From NCBI GenBank assembly GCA_020853815.1, contig JADYYE010000009.1, forward strand, positions 1 to 45,917: a stretch of DNA of 45,917 bases, given 5' to 3'. Within the stretch, counting starts at the first letter, position 1; the number at the start of each line of letters is the position of its first letter. Positions 33,207 through 41,574 of the stretch are shown here, piece by piece. The stretch comes from Phycisphaerales bacterium (GTDB lineage: Bacteria; Planctomycetota; Phycisphaerae; Phycisphaerales; UBA1924). The notes under the pieces are model-generated. The model was not told the origin of the DNA, ran no database searches, and saw only the letters and a list, made by a program, of their open reading frames with translations. The position numbers were made by a program, and so were the translations under genes.

Positions 33207-34373
33207 TCAGGCGCGGATCGAGTCGATTGCCGCCAGCACGACGGCGCGATCGGGATTGTCCACGACTTTGCATGTGCCGCCATCACGGGGAAGGACTAGG
33301 CGAAGCACGCCGCCGAGGACTTTCTTGTCGTGGCCCATGAGTTCGAGCACCCGGTCGCCCGAGGGCAGCCCCTTGACCTTGGTCGGCAGACCCAGGCGCG
33401 ACAGGAGCGCACCGACGCGATCGCGGAGTGCGGCGGAGGCGAGCTTCAGCCTCGCCGCGGCGTCAAGGGCGGCCATGGTCCCGAGCGCGACCGCCTCGCC
33501 ATGATGGAGCGGAGCCTCGCCCGCGTTCCCGGTGGGCGAAAGGCCCGGCAGAGTCTCGATCGCGTGCCCGAAGGTGTGTCCGAGGTTGAGCAGAGCGCGC
33601 CCGCCCGCGGCACTCTCGGCCTCTTCGCGCTCGTCGCCCGCGACGACGCGCGCCTTGATCGCGACGTTTCGCGCCACCAGCTCGGTCAGCGTGGCGTTGT
33701 CACGCGCAAGAATCGCCGATGCGATCGCCTCGATCCAAGCAAGAAGCGAGGGATCGCCAAACTCCCCCGAGAGCAGCGCGTGCTTCACGCACTCCGCGAG
33801 TCCGGCCCGGAGCTGGCGATCGGGGAGAGACGACAGCAGCGAGACATCGGCGACGACGAGACGCGGCTGGTGGAACGCGCCGACGAGGTTTTTCTTCAAG
33901 GATCCGTCGGACGTGCGGAGGTTGACGCCGGTCTTGCCGCCCACCGAGGCATCGACCAACGAGAGCAACGTGGTGGGGCACTGAATGACCGGAACGCCGC
34001 GCCGGTAACTGGCGGCGGCGAATCCGGCGACATCGCCCACGATCCCGCCGCCAAGCGCGATCACAGGGTCGCGGCGTTCGTGCCGGGATTCCGCGAGCGC
34101 AACGAGGATGCGTTCCAGGGTGCTGAGCGACTTGTCGCCTTCGGTCGGGCGGATGGTGATAGTGCTGATGCCGAACTGTCGGCGGGAAAACGCTGAACTG
34201 ACGGCCGCGCCCGCGGCCTGGGGCAGGCCGGCATCGACCACGATGAACGCGCGCTTGGCGGCGGGGCAGAGGGCGCGAACGCGATCGGCGAGGGTGTCGG
34301 TGAGCGCATGGCCAACGAGGACTTCGTAGTCGCGCGTGCCGTCGAGCGAAACTTGAACGCGAGTGGGGGTCAT
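33207..34373 (-). CDS. aroB: 3-dehydroquinate synthase
   Basis: This 388-residue NAD- and metal-dependent enzyme converts DAHP to 3-dehydroquinate in the shikimate pathway. Key segments are RPTEGDKSL (nucleotide region), ALGGGIVGDVAGF (108-118), PTTLLSLVDASVGGKTGVN, AECVKHALL with metal ligand Glu194 and Lys197, LNLGHTFGHAIE, and LHHGEAVALG with a second pair of metal-ligand histidines. Length is slightly above the norm. The ATG at 34373 is chosen because similarity begins there. It lies 17 bases downstream of the rsfS stop, on the same strand, so the two are co-transcribed. Confidence 0.95.
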   Translation of the reverse strand: MTPTRVQVSLDGTRDYEVLVGHALTDTLADRVRALCPAAKRAFIVVDAGLPQAAGAAVSSAFSRRQFGISTITIRPTEGDKSLSTLERILVALAESRHERRDPVIALGGGIVGDVAGFAAASYRRGVPVIQCPTTLLSLVDASVGGKTGVNLRTSDGSLKKNLVGAFHQPRLVVADVSLLSSLPDRQLRAGLAECVKHALLSGEFGDPSLLAWIEAIASAILARDNATLTELVARNVAIKARVVAGDEREEAESAAGGRALLNLGHTFGHAIETLPGLSPTGNAGEAPLHHGEAVALGTMAALDAAARLKLASAALRDRVGALLSRLGLPTKVKGLPSGDRVLELMGHDKKVLGGVLRLVLPRDGGTCKVVDNPDRAVVLAAIDSIRA

Positions 34374-34390
34374 GCGTCGTGGAGCGTGCG

Positions 34391-34972
34391 TCAGTGGTCG
34401 AAGGTGACTTCGCCGGCGCGCAGGCCGGCGCGGTTGCGCACGACTGCCTCGGGGCGTTCCCACTCGACGCGCTTGGCGTCGCCCCAGAGCATCTCGAGGT
34501 CGTAGTGGGCGCGGATGTTGGGCTCAAACACATGAACGATGACATCGACGAAGTCCGCCAGGAGCCAGGTCGATTGCTCGTCGGCGTCGCTGCGCCAGGC
34601 GGTGTGCCCGAGCTTGTCGCCGGTCTTCCGCACGTTCTGGATGACGGCGTGCATCTGGCGGTCGGAGGTTCCCGAGCCGATCACGACGAAATCGGTGATG
34701 GGGCTCTTGCCGCGCACGTCGAGCACGACGATGTCCGAGCATTTGTCGTCGTGCATCGAGCGGGCGAGCTCGATCGCCAACTGCGGCGTGTCGGGGCGTG
34801 AGGGGACCGTCTTGCCGGCGCGGGCGCGCGGCTTGGCGGCACCCTCCGGCGCGGCGACATCGGGCCCGCCCGCGGCGGGCGCGGCGTGGGTGTCGGCGTG
34901 GTCGGCGGACTCTCCGGCGGCGGCCTTGGTCCGGCGCGTCGAAGGCTTGCGTGTCGTCTCTCGTTTGGCCAT
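34391..34972 (-). CDS. rsfS: Ribosomal silencing factor RsfS
   Basis: The 193-residue protein carries an RsfS/Iojap domain at ~residues 68-180: IELARSMHDDKCSDIVVLD, ITDFVVIGSGTSDRQ, then a long central helix and HYDLEMLWGDAKRVEW. RsfS binds L14 on the 50S subunit and blocks joining with the 30S under starvation. The N-terminal 60 residues are a Lys/Ala/Pro-rich tail, longer than usual. The ATG at 34972 precedes that tail. It is upstream of aroB on one strand and divergent from the FkbM gene. Confidence 0.93.
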   Translation of the reverse strand: MAKRETTRKPSTRRTKAAAGESADHADTHAAPAAGGPDVAAPEGAAKPRARAGKTVPSRPDTPQLAIELARSMHDDKCSDIVVLDVRGKSPITDFVVIGSGTSDRQMHAVIQNVRKTGDKLGHTAWRSDADEQSTWLLADFVDVIVHVFEPNIRAHYDLEMLWGDAKRVEWERPEAVVRNRAGLRAGEVTFDH

Positions 34973-35090
34973 GCAAGGCAAGGATAGGAGGCGTGTGCTA
35001 GGCTCGTGGCGGATGCTCGAACCCGCCGCTTTCCAGTGTGACTTCCCGGCTTCGCCCACGGGCCCATCCGCTCTGCTGGGTGAGACGGCG

Positions 35091-36017
35091 ATGGACCCGA
35101 CGCTCGCGACGCTCCTCATCGTCGCGGTGATCCTGGCGCCCACGATCATGTCGATCCTGCTCATCGACGCTCGGCGAAAGGCCGCCCGGGCGCTCAAGAG
35201 GCAGCGCCGCTTGGAGCGCGTGCTGGAGCAGACGCGCGTGGAGCTTGATCGCCTGCGGCGCGGCACCAGCCGCGCCGAGGCGCTGGCGGCCATGGGCAGG
35301 AAGAACGATGGAGGCTCGCTTTCGCCCGATTTTCGATCGGAGTTCGGCGAGGATTCACTCCTCTGGCAGTTGCTCGACCACCAGACGACGGGCTTCTTCA
35401 TCGAGGTCGGCGCGTACGACGGCGTGACGCTCAGCGTCAGCTGCGCGTTCGAGGCGATGGGGTGGACGGGCCTGCTGATCGAGGCGATCCCGGAGCGTTT
35501 CGAGATGTGCAGGCGATCGCGCCCGGGGAGCCGCGTGGTGCATGCCGCGCTGGGCAAGCGAGGGAGCGCGGGCACGACCAGGTTCCACGTTGCACGCGGC
35601 GAGGGGCTGGAGGTGCTGTCGTACCACCACACGCCGCCGGAGCAGGAGCGCGAGGTGATGAAGCGCGGCGCCGCGATGCAGGAGGTCGAGGTGCCGCTGA
35701 CGACGATGGACGCGCTGCTCGAGGGGCACACGGGCCCGATCGACTTTGCGAGTATCGATGTCGAGGGCGCGGAGCTCGATTTGCTCGACGGCTTCGACCT
35801 TGCCAGGTGGCGCCCGCGCATCATCGTGATCGAGGACATCTCCGCGGGCAAGAACCCGGTACTCGATGCGAAGCTCGAGGCGAGCGGCTACGTGCTCGTC
35901 GCGTGGCTGGGGTATAACCAGGTGCGCGTGCACCGGAGCGAGGACGCCATACTGGCGCGGGCCGCGGTGCTCCCGAAGGGCGCACCGATGTTCGCCGAGG
36001 ACGCGGGCGGCGCATGA
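35091..36017 (+). CDS. FkbM-family methyltransferase, membrane-anchored
   Basis: The 308 residues start with a membrane helix (LATLLIVAVILAPTIMSILLI, 5-25) and a basic coiled-coil stretch (~29-60). The catalytic domain follows: SEFGEDSLLWQLL, then FFIEVGAYDGVTLS (cofactor loop), GLLIEAIPERF, and FASIDVEGAELDLLDGFD, the FkbM signature. FkbM enzymes O-methylate sugars or polyketides; next to two glycosyltransferases, sugar methylation on a surface glycan is likely. The ATG at 35091 places the helix at the N-terminus; an in-frame ATG at 35013 would add 26 residues. Its stop overlaps the start of the next glycosyltransferase (ATGA). Confidence 0.88.
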   Translation: MDPTLATLLIVAVILAPTIMSILLIDARRKAARALKRQRRLERVLEQTRVELDRLRRGTSRAEALAAMGRKNDGGSLSPDFRSEFGEDSLLWQLLDHQTTGFFIEVGAYDGVTLSVSCAFEAMGWTGLLIEAIPERFEMCRRSRPGSRVVHAALGKRGSAGTTRFHVARGEGLEVLSYHHTPPEQEREVMKRGAAMQEVEVPLTTMDALLEGHTGPIDFASIDVEGAELDLLDGFDLARWRPRIIVIEDISAGKNPVLDAKLEASGYVLVAWLGYNQVRVHRSEDAILARAAVLPKGAPMFAEDAGGA

Positions 36018-36859
36018 CGCGGTTCGACGTGGTGATCCCGACGTTCAACGCGCCGGCGGCGCGCTTGGCGGCCGCGGTGAAGTCGGCGCGGGCGTGTGAC
36101 GGCATCTCGCGCGTCATCGTGATCGACGACGGATCACAGCCCCCGACCGCCGCGTGCGAGGGGTGCGAGCTGATCCGGCAGGGCAACGCCGGTCCGAGCG
36201 CGGCCCGGAATCGCGGGCTCGAAGCGAGCGTTTCGGCTTGGGTCGTGTTCCTCGATGACGACGACGAGCTGATTCCGGCGGGCGTGGCTGCGATGATCGC
36301 GCTGTCGGAAAGGCTGAACGCGGTCGCGGGCGTCGCGGCACGATTCGAGCGGCGCGGCGGGCTTGTACGCCCCAAGAACCCGCCGGGCGAGTGGGCGGGA
36401 AGGGCGCTGCCTCATTGGTCGGACGTGCTGCGCCCGATCGCGATCTTTGGCGCGTCGGGGCTTCTGGTGTCACGCCGCGTGGTGGCGGCTGGGTTGCGAT
36501 TCGATCCCGGTCTTCGCATCGGCGAGGATCGCGAGTTTCTGGCGCGTGTCGGGCAAGAGGGGGCGATCGCGGTTTCGGCGGAGCCGGCGCTCACGGTGGC
36601 GCTGCGCGACGAGGGGAACCTGACGTCGGCGTCGCACCTGGCCAGACGCATCCGGGATCATGTCGTCATCGCCGAGCGATTCCGCGAGCCCACATGCGAT
36701 GGTTACCTGCGCGAGGCCACGACGTGGCTGGTGAATGCGGCGGCGAAATCGGGCGTGGACGCAGAGTCGTGGCGGGCGATTCTCGGGCTGATGCGGGCGC
36801 GAGGCTGGCCCGTGCCGCTCAAGGCGAGGGTGCGAAGGATGTTCCGCGGAACGAAATGA
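36014..36859 (+). CDS. GT2-family glycosyltransferase
   Basis: This 281-residue inverting glycosyltransferase has a GT-A fold: FDVVIPTFNAP, VIVIDDGSQPP (first DxD-like Asp pair), GNAGPSAARNRGL, and the metal-binding FLDDDDEL (residues ~78-85). The acceptor-side segment GASGLLVSRRVV and the IGEDREFLARV catalytic-loop pattern follow. The sugar donor is not readable. It is coupled to the FkbM methyltransferase by a 4-base overlap. No membrane helix is seen, so it would act at the cytosolic face. Confidence 0.9.
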   Translation: MTRFDVVIPTFNAPAARLAAAVKSARACDGISRVIVIDDGSQPPTAACEGCELIRQGNAGPSAARNRGLEASVSAWVVFLDDDDELIPAGVAAMIALSERLNAVAGVAARFERRGGLVRPKNPPGEWAGRALPHWSDVLRPIAIFGASGLLVSRRVVAAGLRFDPGLRIGEDREFLARVGQEGAIAVSAEPALTVALRDEGNLTSASHLARRIRDHVVIAERFREPTCDGYLREATTWLVNAAAKSGVDAESWRAILGLMRARGWPVPLKARVRRMFRGTK

Positions 36860-36906
36860 GCGACTGTTGATAGGGCGAGGCGGGTCGGCGATCTGTCAAT
36901 GTGCAA

Positions 36907-37947
36907 ATGACCGAGCAACCGGGGCCAAACTCGAGCGCTGATATTCTCTCCGCGACCTTCGGAGCAGGAGCGCCCGCGCCCGCGTCCGGTCGCGAGGGGC
37001 GCGGCACGCTTGCGATCGGCGTCTGCACCTACAACCGGGGCGAGGCGATCGCCCGCACGCTGGAGACCCTGGCTTCCATGGATCGTGTCGGCGGGCGTGT
37101 ATCAAGATTCATCATCATCGACAATCGATCGAGCGACGGCACGGCGAGCGCGATCGATCGGTTCATCGCGAACCATGCGGACGTGCCGATGGTGCGCTGG
37201 CACGAGGCAACGCCCGGCAAGTCGGCCGCCCTGACGAAGCTGTTCCGCGAGACCAGCGAGGAGTTCATCGGCGCGATCGACGACGACGTGCTCGCGAGCC
37301 CGAACTGGGCGCGCGCCATGCTCTCGCTCATGGGCGACCAGGCGCGCTGCGGCGGCGCGGGCGGCCCGGTCGAGAATGTCTGGGAAAATGGCATCACGCG
37401 GATCGCGCAGATCTACCGGCGATCGCTGGGCGATCAACTGCTGGGCGAGGCGAGGGTGTGTCTCGAAGCGCCGGGGTCGTTTCTCATGGGCGCGTCCATG
37501 GTGATGCGGCGGGAGGCAATCCTGCAATCGGGCTGGCTCGATGGCCGATCGATGGACTGCCGGCGCGGCGATGTGCTCGAGGGCGGCGAGGACGCGGAAT
37601 TGTGCCTGAAGATCAGGCGCGCGGGCTGGGAGCTGTGGTACGAGCCGACGGCCCGCGCCGGGCACCTGATCCCCGCGTGGCGCACGACCCACGAGTACAT
37701 CGCGAAACTCCGGCGCTCGATCTGCCGGACCGAGCCCATGATCCGCTGGCTTTGGGATGGATCGCTCACGCTCGACGAGGCGAGGAAGCAGCGCTTGCGC
37801 GCAAGGCGGAAGTACCTCAAGACGCTGCTCTTTGACTGGCGGCCGACACGCCGGCGTGTGCGCGTCGCGGAGCGGTTGGGGCGCGTCGAGGGATGGAGTT
37901 CGCTGGTCGGAAAGCTGGAAGCGGGCGAGCTGAAACGCGGGGGTTGA
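36907..37947 (+). CDS. GT2-family glycosyltransferase
   Basis: This 346-residue GT-A enzyme has IGVCTYNRGEAIART, FIIIDNRSSDGT, GKSAALTKLF, the metal site FIGAIDDDVLASP, and LEGGEDAELCLKIRRAGWE with the catalytic-type Asp. The last ~80 residues are basic and helical. An ATG at 36907 is preferred to the GTG at 36901. It follows the previous glycosyltransferase by 47 bases and ends the plus-strand glycan run. It converges with the minus-strand gene at 37950, only two bases apart. Confidence 0.9.
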   Translation: MTEQPGPNSSADILSATFGAGAPAPASGREGRGTLAIGVCTYNRGEAIARTLETLASMDRVGGRVSRFIIIDNRSSDGTASAIDRFIANHADVPMVRWHEATPGKSAALTKLFRETSEEFIGAIDDDVLASPNWARAMLSLMGDQARCGGAGGPVENVWENGITRIAQIYRRSLGDQLLGEARVCLEAPGSFLMGASMVMRREAILQSGWLDGRSMDCRRGDVLEGGEDAELCLKIRRAGWELWYEPTARAGHLIPAWRTTHEYIAKLRRSICRTEPMIRWLWDGSLTLDEARKQRLRARRKYLKTLLFDWRPTRRRVRVAERLGRVEGWSSLVGKLEAGELKRGG

Positions 37948-37949
37948 GG

Positions 37950-38804
37950 TTACTTGCCGCCCGTGCGCACGCGGCGCACCGCGTTCTCGATCGACTTGCC
38001 CAGTTTCTTCAGGCCCACGTCGGGCGGGCGATAGAGCGCAAAGGGCTTGTCGAAGAAGAGTTCAACGCCGTCGCGGGCGCGGTACCGATCGCGGAGCGAG
38101 AGCAGCTTGCCGCCCGACTTGTTGAGGTGGAAGATGGTCCACTCGCGTGATTCGGGGCGCGAGAGCGTGACAAGCCCGTGGCGCTTGCAGTGCGATTGCC
38201 AGGCCCACTCGATGAGGGCGCGCCGGTACTTCTTCTCGCAGCGGATGTGGGCGGGGAACTCGGCGCGGAAATCGGAGTCGATGAACGCGCCGATCTCGCC
38301 CCGCATCGCGTTCGTAAAGCTTTCGCGCTTCATCAGTGAGAAATTGAGGCTCGCAAAGTCGTGCGAGAGATACGCCGCGTGGGTGCCCAGCGGCGGCGCG
38401 ATGAGATGCCCGAGCGTGATCGCGAACACGCCGGGGTTGTCCAGCGTCCGCAGGTCTTCCTCGAGCCATATATCACGCCCCACGCGGAACGGAAGCGTGT
38501 CGGGCTTGACGAACATGACGTAGGCCTTGCTCGCGAGCAGGCCCGAGCGGTACTCCTGGATGTAGCACCGATGAAAATCGTTCTCGAAGTGCGCGGGGTT
38601 CAGAAGTTCGAGGCGATCGATCAGGCCCTCCTGCACCAGCGCGACAAGGCGCGACATGGAACCGCGGTCCGATCCGCCGTCGACGTACACGACCTCGCCG
38701 GGGCGGCCACCTAGAAACTCGAACCAATCGAGGATGACGCGGCGCGTGGCGCGGGTGGCGCCGAAGCCCGACATCGAGAGCGTGAGATCGTCGCGGGCGT
38801 TCAC
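37950..38804 (-). CDS. Probable glycosyltransferase-like protein
   Basis: The 284-residue protein begins SMSGFGATRATRRVILDWF, then VVYVDGGSDRGS and YVMFVKPDTLPF, a layout like the N-terminal GT-A half of nucleotide-sugar transferases (strand, Asp-Gly loop, DxD-like PDT). It lacks the textbook DxD, so the call is tentative. Further on, AFIDSDFRAEFPAHIRCEKK and WTIFHLNKSGG are conserved-looking. The GTG at 38804 overlaps the stop of the upstream methyltransferase (GTGA), a strong hint of coupling and the reason for choosing it over an ATG at 38843. It is likely the last step of the lpxA-containing run. Confidence 0.65.
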   Translation of the reverse strand: MNARDDLTLSMSGFGATRATRRVILDWFEFLGGRPGEVVYVDGGSDRGSMSRLVALVQEGLIDRLELLNPAHFENDFHRCYIQEYRSGLLASKAYVMFVKPDTLPFRVGRDIWLEEDLRTLDNPGVFAITLGHLIAPPLGTHAAYLSHDFASLNFSLMKRESFTNAMRGEIGAFIDSDFRAEFPAHIRCEKKYRRALIEWAWQSHCKRHGLVTLSRPESREWTIFHLNKSGGKLLSLRDRYRARDGVELFFDKPFALYRPPDVGLKKLGKSIENAVRRVRTGGK

Positions 38805-39652
38805 GCGATCGCTCCCTGCGCCGGTGGCTTGCGGACCAGCCACGCGGCGTGCGTGGAGAGCCCGGGGATCGTCCGCGTCTCCCTCGCGTCATCGTCGACG
38901 GGCGAGCCCACGATCGCGCGGGCGAGCAGATCGCGTGCGTCGATCGCGCCGAGGCCCGTGGGCGTTTCGGTCGAGAGCGGCGCGACAACCAGCAGCCAGC
39001 CGCCGGGTGCGACGAGCCGCCACCACTCGCCGACGATCCGAGTCGCGTCCTGCCCGCGCAGCGGCACGCCGCACGCCAGGACGCCGGCGAACGCCCCGTC
39101 GGTCTCGCCCATCACGCTCTCGATCCCGCCTGGCTCGAACGACACGTTTCCGAGTGGATAGCGAAGGCGCGCAAAGCGGATCGATTCGAGATCGCGGTCG
39201 AGCGCGACGACGGCGCCGCTCGGGCCGACGCGCTCCGCCAGCCACGCCGCGCCGTACCCCGTGCCGCAACTGGCGTCGAGCAGGCGCATGCCAGGCCTGA
39301 TGAGCGGGTCGCACGCGAGATACGCGGGCGAGAGCAGCGCCCCGGAGAGATCGGCGTAGAGGCGATCGGGCGTGCACCGGATGCGCGTGCGCTTGCCATC
39401 GGGAAATTCGACGTCATATTCCTTCACGCCCGAACCGCGCGAGGACAGGGCGCGACGGAGCGATTCGCGCCCGCGTTCGCGGTATCGGACGCCCGAGACC
39501 ACAAGCGTCGGGTGCAGGCCCAGCATGCGTCGAATGCCGTCGGAAAAGCGCGACCACGCCGAGGATTGCGGGCGCGACATCGCTAGCAGGGCGAGCGTGC
39601 CGCGCGAGTCCGCGGAACCGGGGGGCAGGGCTGGGCTGGCGTGTGGACCCAT
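38801..39652 (-). CDS. SAM-dependent methyltransferase (class I fold)
   Basis: The 283-residue protein has a class I methyltransferase domain in its C-terminal two-thirds: motif I LLDASCGTGYGAAWLAERV (~125-143), post-I VVALDRD, and WWRLVAPGGWLLVVAP as the later strands. The N-terminal 90 residues include a basic part and KEYDVEFPDGKRTRI. The substrate is unknown; position next to sugar-transfer genes suggests a glycan or lipid acceptor. The ATG at 39652 overlaps the stop of the upstream metallohydrolase by one base (TGATG) and the gene's own stop overlaps the next start (GTGA), so all three genes are coupled. Confidence 0.85.
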   Translation of the reverse strand: MGPHASPALPPGSADSRGTLALLAMSRPQSSAWSRFSDGIRRMLGLHPTLVVSGVRYRERGRESLRRALSSRGSGVKEYDVEFPDGKRTRIRCTPDRLYADLSGALLSPAYLACDPLIRPGMRLLDASCGTGYGAAWLAERVGPSGAVVALDRDLESIRFARLRYPLGNVSFEPGGIESVMGETDGAFAGVLACGVPLRGQDATRIVGEWWRLVAPGGWLLVVAPLSTETPTGLGAIDARDLLARAIVGSPVDDDARETRTIPGLSTHAAWLVRKPPAQGAIA

Positions 39653-40485
39653 CAGTCGAACAGCGTAGCGGCAACGCGCGGGACGACGCGGGGCTGACAC
39701 GACGGCGCGATCGGAATCCATGGCGTCGGCCGGTCGTGACGCGAGATCGTCAGCTGGTACGCCCGTCCCGCGTGCCCGGCGGCGGCCAGGTCGGGCGTGT
39801 TGCACTGGCGCGAGAGGTGGAGCAGGACAACATGCTCGCGCGGCGCGATCCGGCGCACCGCCTCGGCGCTTTGCTGGTTTGAGAGGTGGCCCTTCCCGCC
39901 CATCACGCGCTTCTTCAGGATGTCCGGGCGGTTCGATTCCTGCTCCATGCGGGGGCAGTAGTTGGATTCGATCGCCAGGACATCCACCGCGGCCAGGTGA
40001 TTGATGAACTCGCCGGTGACGCGTCCGAGATCGGTCGCAAAGCCCAGCGTGCCGCCGCCCGCCGCCTCGAAGCGGAACGACACCGAACCAAGCTCGTCGT
40101 GCGGCACCACGTGCGGATGGATCGTGACGCGGTCGAGCACGATGGGCCCGTCGTAGGGCTCGCTCACGTTGGCGAGCACGTTTTCGCGCTCGCCGCGGCC
40201 GAGATGGCGCCGGTGCACGAGCTGCGTCATGTGACGCGGGAGTGTTCCGATCCAGCCCGTGTGAAAATGGTCCGAGTCAAAGTGCGTGAAGAGCACACGG
40301 CGCACGCGGGCAAAGTCGATCCCGATCGCTCCCAGTTCCTTGCGCGTGCGGCGCGGCGAGAGCCCCAGGTCGATCAGCACGACCTCCGCGTCGTCGCCCT
40401 CGCCGATGACGAGCGCCGAGCAGTTGCCGCTCGAGCCGCTGGCGAGCACGCACAGGCGCATGGGTCCAAAGCCGGGCGTCGTCAC
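39652..40485 (-). CDS. Metallo-beta-lactamase-fold hydrolase (YycJ-like)
   Basis: This 277-residue protein starts with MRLCVLASGSSGNCSALVI, the YycJ/WalJ-type opening, and keeps LIDLGLSPRRTRKEL and LFTHFDSDHFHTGWI. The last is the metal motif, but in the form H68-F-Asp70-S-Asp72-His73, so the middle His of HxHxDH is Asp. The distal FATDLGRVTG and LAIESNYC segments, and HLSNQQSAEA, are intact. YycJ proteins are nuclease-like enzymes linked to cell-wall control. The start is a GTG at 40485 with GGAGGGAG upstream. It sits 32 bases after lpxA on the same strand and is coupled to the methyltransferase. Confidence 0.85.
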   Translation of the reverse strand: MTTPGFGPMRLCVLASGSSGNCSALVIGEGDDAEVVLIDLGLSPRRTRKELGAIGIDFARVRRVLFTHFDSDHFHTGWIGTLPRHMTQLVHRRHLGRGERENVLANVSEPYDGPIVLDRVTIHPHVVPHDELGSVSFRFEAAGGGTLGFATDLGRVTGEFINHLAAVDVLAIESNYCPRMEQESNRPDILKKRVMGGKGHLSNQQSAEAVRRIAPREHVVLLHLSRQCNTPDLAAAGHAGRAYQLTISRHDRPTPWIPIAPSCQPRVVPRVAATLFD

Positions 40486-40517
40486 GCGATCTCCCTCCGT
40501 GCGAGACTCGCGCGAGT

Positions 40518-41393
40518 TTACATGGTTTCGTCGTCGGATTCATCCAGCGGGTTGTTCAGCCCGCCGCGACGACGCAGGTTGAGCCACGACGCGAGCAGGC
40601 GCGGCGGACGCCCCGGGCCCGGGCAGATCGCGCGCTTGGCCTCGCGCACGAACGTCAGCATCTCGCTCACCGCGGGAGACGAACGCGAGAGCTCTTCCAG
40701 CCTTGCGATCATGTCGGCCTTGGGCAGGTGGACGCGGAAGACCTCGCGGAACGCACGATCGACCGCGGTGATCTCTTCGCGTGCGAGCCCCGAGCGACGC
40801 ATGCCCACGCGGTTGATGCCCGCGATGCGCTGGCGATCGGGCGCCATGCAGAAGGGCGGGACGTCCATCGAGACGCCGATCCCGCCGGAGAGGAACGCGA
40901 GGCGCCCGATGCGTGTGAACTGGTGGATGCCGCAGTGTCCGCCGATGGTGGAGTTGTCGTGCGCCTCGGAGTGCCCGCCCATCGTGGCGCCGTTGACGAG
41001 GATGACGTTGTTGCCGAGGCGCGCGTCGTGCCCGACGTGCGAGCCCACCATCATGAACACGCGGTCGCCCACGATCGTGGGGCGATCGGCCTTGGTCGCC
41101 GAGTGCACCGTCGCGTGCTCGCGGATCAGGCACTCGTTCCCGATCACCACGCCCGGCGTCGCCTGCCCGGGCTTGAACTTGTAGTCCTGCGGCTCAAAGC
41201 CAAGGCACGCGAACGGATACACGATCGTTCCCGCGCCGATCGAGCACGGACCCTGCACATACACGTTGCCGATCAGACGCACGTTGTCGCCGATCGTGAC
41301 GCGCCCGGTGATCACGCAGCCCGGTCCGATCACAACGCCTAAGCCCAGTTGTGCTTCCTTGGAAACCGATGCCGTCGGATGAACTTCTGCCAT
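40518..41393 (-). CDS. lpxA: UDP-N-acetylglucosamine O-acyltransferase (LpxA)
   Basis: The 291-residue left-handed beta-helix enzyme starts lipid A synthesis by acylating UDP-GlcNAc. Hexapeptide repeats run from HPTASVSKEAQLGLGVVIGPG through ~residue 190. The LpxA-type loop IGNECLIREHATVHSATK, then GSHVGHDARLGNNVI, and GIHQFTRIGRLAFLSGGIG with VPPFCMAPDRQ are diagnostic. A helical C-terminus follows. The first Met at 41393 is chosen; upstream frame lies over the intergenic inverted repeat. It implies lipopolysaccharide, as reported for planctomycetes. It is the first gene of a coupled minus-strand run and is divergent from lipB. Confidence 0.92.
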   Translation of the reverse strand: MAEVHPTASVSKEAQLGLGVVIGPGCVITGRVTIGDNVRLIGNVYVQGPCSIGAGTIVYPFACLGFEPQDYKFKPGQATPGVVIGNECLIREHATVHSATKADRPTIVGDRVFMMVGSHVGHDARLGNNVILVNGATMGGHSEAHDNSTIGGHCGIHQFTRIGRLAFLSGGIGVSMDVPPFCMAPDRQRIAGINRVGMRRSGLAREEITAVDRAFREVFRVHLPKADMIARLEELSRSSPAVSEMLTFVREAKRAICPGPGRPPRLLASWLNLRRRGGLNNPLDESDDETM

Positions 41394-41431
41394 GGGCGAT
41401 GATAGCGGTCGAGGATTTGGGCGGCCCGATC

Positions 41432-41470
41432 TTTGGTGGCACTGCTCTCCAAAGCAGTGCTCATACCAAA
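41432..41470. repeat. Long interrupted inverted repeat between lpxA and lipB
   Basis: An inner stem GCACTGCT/AGCAGTGC (41439-41446 with 41453-41460, loop CTCCAA) is flanked by an outer stem TTTGGT/ACCAAA. A GC hairpin GGCGG/CCGCC follows at 41487-41507 and resembles the first hairpin of the 5935 and 11887 elements. It lies in the divergent promoter region. Confidence 0.75.
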
Positions 41471-41574
41471 CCTGAAGCACCGAGATGGCCGGGCGGCCCC
41501 CGCCGGTACTTTGGAGGGTGAATCGCCTTCTCCGGCGTCTCGCGACCCACGACCTAGCATCCAGCGTGACGACC

